This document shows, in pieces, positions 7,152 to 9,008 of a stretch of 9,008 nt of DNA. The stretch comes from JAIVJN01 sp036732565 (GTDB lineage Bacteria; Acidobacteriota; Vicinamibacteria; Vicinamibacterales; UBA2999): NCBI GenBank assembly GCA_036732565.1, contig DAINCF010000287.1:1-9008 (forward strand), written 5' to 3'. The notes below the pieces were generated by a model. The model did not search any database. It saw nothing but the letters and a program-made list of their open reading frames with translations, and was not told the origin of the DNA. Position 1 is the first letter of the stretch, and every line of letters starts with the position of its first letter. The position numbers and the translations under genes were made by a program.

Positions 7152-8894
7152 TCAGCGCACCAACAGCGGCAGCAGGCGCTCGTTTTCCTTGGCGCGCTTG
7201 GGTGGCAGGGTCCACTCCGCGCGGAGGCTCTTCTCCAGCTCGGATCGGAAAAAGCGGTGCTTCATGCCGCCGTCGATGATGTCCCATGGCAGCAACGCGT
7301 CGTTGGAGCGGTCGCGATAGATGTAGAAGTCGCCATCCACATCGGCATCGGCCACGGCCTGCCGCCAGTTGCCGCCGTTACGCTCGGCGACTTCGATGGC
7401 GGGGGCCACCCGGCGGTCGCCGAGGGACAGCAGCGCCTGGTAGTACGAGTGGCGCTCGCTCTTGATGTTGAAGTAGGCGTTGTCGATGCCGGAGACGAGC
7501 GTACGGAGCCGCGCCATCTTGCGCTGAATCACCTCCGACCGCTCCATCGGCAGCCACTGATAGGCGGTGCCGGGCTTTGGCACCAGCGGGTTGACGCTGG
7601 CTACGATCCGGCCGATGCGGCCCCGCGGCCGCGCGTGGGTCAGCATGATGTCGCGCAGCTCGATGGTGAGATCGCGAATCGCGACGAGGTCTTCGTCGGT
7701 TTCGGTCGGGAGGCCGATCATGAAGTAGAGCTTCAAGCTCTCGATGCCGGTCGCGAAGATCAGCTCGGCCCGATCGCGAATTTCCTCGTTGGTGACGGTC
7801 TTGTTGATGACGCGTCGCAACCGATCCGACCCCGTCTCCGGCGCGATGGTCAGGGTTCGCTCGCCACTCTCCTTCAACAGCGACACGATGGTCGGTGTCA
7901 GATCGTCGAGCCGCAGCGAGGCCGGGCTGATGGAGTAACCCATGTCCTTCAGGCTGCCCAGGAGGTACTCGATGTCCGGATGATCACACAGCGCAATCGA
8001 CACCAGGCCCGTGCGGGTCGCGTGTGTGCGCGCGTTGCGCGCGAGCTCCAGAATGCGCTCGGTGGGGAAGGCGCGCACGGGTAGATAGTTGTACCCCGCC
8101 CAGCAAAACCGGCACAGGTTGGCACAGCCGCGCACGACCTCGACGAGGAAGCGCGAGCCGAATTCGGTGTCCGGCGTGAAGATGCTCGTCGCCGGCGGAT
8201 CACATGCGTCGGTTGTGGGCAGCGCCGCCTTCTTCACGGTTGCCGGCGCGTCGAACCGCGGCACGTACTGACGGAGCGTGCCATCGGCGCCGTACTCGAC
8301 GTCGTAGAGCGACGGCACGTACCAGCCTCGTCGTTGGGCCATGCCGCGCAGCAAATCCTCGCGAGAGGTCGCGCTCGCGATGCCCTCGACGAGCGCGGGC
8401 ACGAGCACCTCGCCTTCACCGGCGCCAATCAGATCCGCGAAGAGGGCGAGCGGTTCTGGATTGACGAAGGTCACGGCGCCGCCGATCAGGACCAGCGGGT
8501 GTCGGTGATCACGATCGCTGGCCCGAAGCGGCAGTCCGGAAAGCCGAAGCAGGGTCAAGACGTTCGTGTAGTCCCACTCGAACGAGACCGAGAAGGCCAG
8601 GACATCGACGTCGTTCACCGGCGTCTGCGACTCGATGGTCACGAGCCGCGCGCCGCTGGCCAGCAACGCACTCAGCTCCTGCTTGGGCGGCAGGAACACC
8701 CGCTCGCACACGACGTCCGGGTGCGAGTTGAACAGGCGGTAGACCGTCTGAAACCCGAGGTTCGACATCCCCACGAAATAGGTGTTGGGGAATGCAAGAG
8801 CGACGCGAAGTCGGTTCGCGTGCGGTTTGCACACGTAGCCCACCTCGCGGGAGAGGATCTGCCGTGCAATCTCGTGCTGGTGACGGAACTTCAT
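7152..8894 (-). CDS. B12-binding-type radical SAM protein (TIGR03960-like), unknown substrate
   Basis: This 580-aa protein has an N-terminal B12-binding-like alpha/beta domain (about 28-185, from LRVALAFPNTYFVGMSNLGF through LIGGAVTFVNPEPLA). A radical SAM domain follows with the 4Fe-4S motif CANLCRFC (C257, C261, C264). Later segments are TIAPETGSDRLRRVINK and KLYFMIGLPTETDEDL. The C-terminal segment 'LLSLGDRRVAPAIE...LPWDIIDGG' is characteristic of the TIGR03960 group. The usual cobalamin DxHxxG motif is not evident, so B12 binding is unproven. In many bacteria a DUF2344 (TIGR03936) domain is fused or adjacent; here the protein ends without it, and the only neighbour seen downstream is the unrelated 100-aa gene. 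The ATG at 8894 gives the family-like N-terminus. A recognisable Shine-Dalgarno is lacking, and a 12-bp inverted repeat ends 7 nt upstream. The enzyme presumably acts in the cytoplasm; its reaction is unknown. Confidence 0.88.
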   Translation of the reverse strand: MKFRHQHEIARQILSREVGYVCKPHANRLRVALAFPNTYFVGMSNLGFQTVYRLFNSHPDVVCERVFLPPKQELSALLASGARLVTIESQTPVNDVDVLAFSVSFEWDYTNVLTLLRLSGLPLRASDRDHRHPLVLIGGAVTFVNPEPLALFADLIGAGEGEVLVPALVEGIASATSREDLLRGMAQRRGWYVPSLYDVEYGADGTLRQYVPRFDAPATVKKAALPTTDACDPPATSIFTPDTEFGSRFLVEVVRGCANLCRFCWAGYNYLPVRAFPTERILELARNARTHATRTGLVSIALCDHPDIEYLLGSLKDMGYSISPASLRLDDLTPTIVSLLKESGERTLTIAPETGSDRLRRVINKTVTNEEIRDRAELIFATGIESLKLYFMIGLPTETDEDLVAIRDLTIELRDIMLTHARPRGRIGRIVASVNPLVPKPGTAYQWLPMERSEVIQRKMARLRTLVSGIDNAYFNIKSERHSYYQALLSLGDRRVAPAIEVAERNGGNWRQAVADADVDGDFYIYRDRSNDALLPWDIIDGGMKHRFFRSELEKSLRAEWTLPPKRAKENERLLPLLVR

Positions 8895-8901
8895 GTCAGA
8901 C

Positions 8902-8947
8902 AGGCACGCTCGAACTGCACTTGCGCCGTCGGCGCTCGAGCGTGCCT
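8902..8947. repeat. 12-bp inverted repeat with inner hairpin, directly upstream of the radical SAM start codon
   Basis: AGGCACGCTCGA (8902-8913) is perfectly repeated in inverse as TCGAGCGTGCCT (8936-8947). A second stem, GCGCC-GTC-GGCGC (8923-8935), is nested inside. Read on the minus strand it lies in the leader of the radical SAM gene and ends 7 nt before its ATG, occupying the ribosome-binding region. It could be a regulator-binding site, a translation-controlling RNA stem, or a dispersed palindromic repeat. The remaining 61 nt to the window edge (8948-9008) hold no recognisable gene. Confidence 0.7.
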
Positions 8948-9008
8948 TGGATCTACCTACTGTATCACCGTAGGGTCATCAGGCCGCCCGCGCTGGTCCG
9001 CCCCGACC

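Noticed and set aside
6834..8084. 416-codon open frame on the plus strand, opposite the radical SAM gene
   Set aside because: It overlaps the 100-aa gene in another frame and runs antisense through the conserved radical SAM domain; shadow caused by high GC.

Overview
The window is high-GC bacterial chromosomal DNA. It carries conserved housekeeping genes and shows no plasmid, phage or transposase gene. Gene content and protein style (MutS2 and DnaG next to the primary sigma factor, a C4 zinc-ribbon coiled-coil protein next to a short RNase HI, a B12-binding-type radical SAM protein of the TIGR03960 kind) are compatible with Acidobacteriota or a related soil lineage. That placement is an impression, not a measurement.

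Layout. (1) Positions 1-512, +: 3' end of mutS2 (KOW-like linker and Smr domain). (2) 582-2360, +: dnaG primase, preceded by a 69-nt gap holding degenerate 7-bp tandem repeats. (3) A sigma-70-type promoter lies across the dnaG stop codon and drives rpoD (2457-4151, TTG start). The rpoD stop codon is embedded in a perfect 28-bp palindrome. (4) 4196-4268: a CAU-anticodon tRNA, most likely tRNA-Ile2. (5) 4269-4533: a non-coding, structure-rich stretch ending in a strong intrinsic terminator only 16 nt before the next start codon. (6) 4534-5298 and 5354-5755, +: the coiled-coil zinc-ribbon protein (COG1579) and an RNase HI-type nuclease, a pair also adjacent in Mycobacterium (Rv2229c/Rv2228c). (7) 5804-6622, -: pgeF/yfiH-type laccase-domain protein, convergent with the RNase H gene. 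(8) 6785-7087, +: a 100-aa uncharacterised protein, divergent from pgeF. (9) 7152-8894, -: radical SAM protein, with a 12-bp inverted repeat immediately before its start codon.

The left two thirds is a replication/transcription block: MutS2 (recombination or repair), primase, primary sigma factor, a tRNA and RNase H (removal of RNA from RNA:DNA hybrids, including primers). It resembles the classical macromolecular-synthesis operon, but the window shows no rpsU between mutS2 and dnaG.

The least explained part is 4269-4533. It holds nested inverted repeats and, before the zinc-ribbon gene, a hairpin-terminator pair in which an alternative 9-bp pairing could act as an antiterminator. That is the best candidate here for an undescribed regulatory RNA, though a plain terminator of the rpoD-tRNA transcript remains the simpler explanation. 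A second theme is inverted repeats with GTAG ends that supply the TAG stop codons of several genes, reminiscent of REP elements.
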